Assembly (NCBI GenBank): GCA_036744635.1 | Contig: DAIOHQ010000300.1 | Coordinates: 1 to 5,134 of the forward strand | DNA length: 5,134 bases | Source: DAIOHQ01 sp036744635 | Lineage (GTDB): Bacteria; Planctomycetota; Phycisphaerae; Tepidisphaerales; Tepidisphaeraceae | Direction of reading: 5' to 3' | Part shown: positions 5,013 to 5,134 of the stretch, piece by piece | Position numbering within the stretch: the stretch's first letter is position 1 | Layout: each line of letters opens with the position of its first letter | Position numbers and translations under genes: made by a program | Notes under the pieces: generated by a model | Told to the model about the DNA's origin: nothing | Seen by the model: the letters and a program-made list of their open reading frames with translations, nothing else | Databases searched by the model: none

Positions 5013-5032
5013 AACCATTATTCCTCGGGCAC
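5012..5032 (-). repeat. Leader box, copy 3, containing the ribosome site of the 104-aa gene
   Basis: Minus strand GTGCCCGAGGAATAATGGTTA. Here the box has an evident use: GAGGA is a Shine-Dalgarno sequence, and the ATG codons at 5018 and 5012 lie in or at the edge of the box. Upstream, CCTGAC (5043-5048 reversed) recalls the GTCAGG repeats next to copy 1. Confidence 0.6.
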
Positions 5033-5065
5033 ATCTTACAGCGTCAGGAATCATTGGCAAACGCA

Positions 5066-5117
5066 GGAGGGAGAGGCGGCACCCATAAGGGCCCAAGGGA
5101 GTTCCGCCTCTCCCTCC
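5066..5117. repeat. Perfect 14-bp inverted repeat (large hairpin)
   Basis: GGAGGGAGAGGCGG (5066-5079) pairs exactly with CCGCCTCTCCCTCC (5104-5117) across 24 bases. The loop holds a nested CCC-ATAA-GGG (5082-5091) and the palindrome GGGCCC. It lies about 55 bases upstream of the 104-aa gene. It may terminate a minus-strand transcript entering from the right, or be another dispersed palindrome. No strong T-run follows on either side, so its role is open. Confidence 0.7.
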
Positions 5118-5134
5118 CGCACCCTCCCACTCCA

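Overview
The window is a GC-rich bacterial chromosome segment with two halves of different character. The protein families and the many short dispersed repeats suit a large-genome environmental bacterium. Planctomycetota (Phycisphaerae-like) is my best guess, from the multi-pass M48 protease, the bacterial zeta-crystallin-type reductase and the GTCAGGTAC-type repeats, but no marker gene fixes the taxon.

Left half (1-2758), ordinary chromosome. A membrane-embedded M48 zinc protease (74-1612, minus, GTG start) and a zeta-crystallin-like NADPH:quinone oxidoreductase (1753-2721, plus) are transcribed divergently from a 140-bp spacer. The spacer holds a perfect TATAAT, good ribosome sites for both genes and an unusually long dyad (1681-1735). 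Just past the 3' end of each gene, in that gene's sense direction, lies a copy of the same double-hairpin element (58 down to 22, and 2722-2758). The inner stem of the two copies differs by compensating base changes.

Right half (2795-5134), accessory and repeat-rich. Three small minus-strand genes of unknown function (247, 170 and about 104 aa) are spaced by dispersed repeats: a 19-bp unit in three tandem copies, an 18-bp unit in two, a 149-bp sequence present twice at about 93% identity, and a 19-bp 'leader box' before each of the three genes. Each gene has the box near its start and a GCAAAGGGG-type motif at or beyond its 3' end, which gives a cassette-like pattern. One long repeat supplies the last third of the 170-aa protein. 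A 14-bp inverted repeat closes the window.

The two halves do not form a pathway. No RNA gene, CRISPR array, transposase or integrase is visible. The most interesting points are the covarying 3' hairpin element, the 5' dyad before the reductase and the box-gene-repeat pattern of the three small genes.
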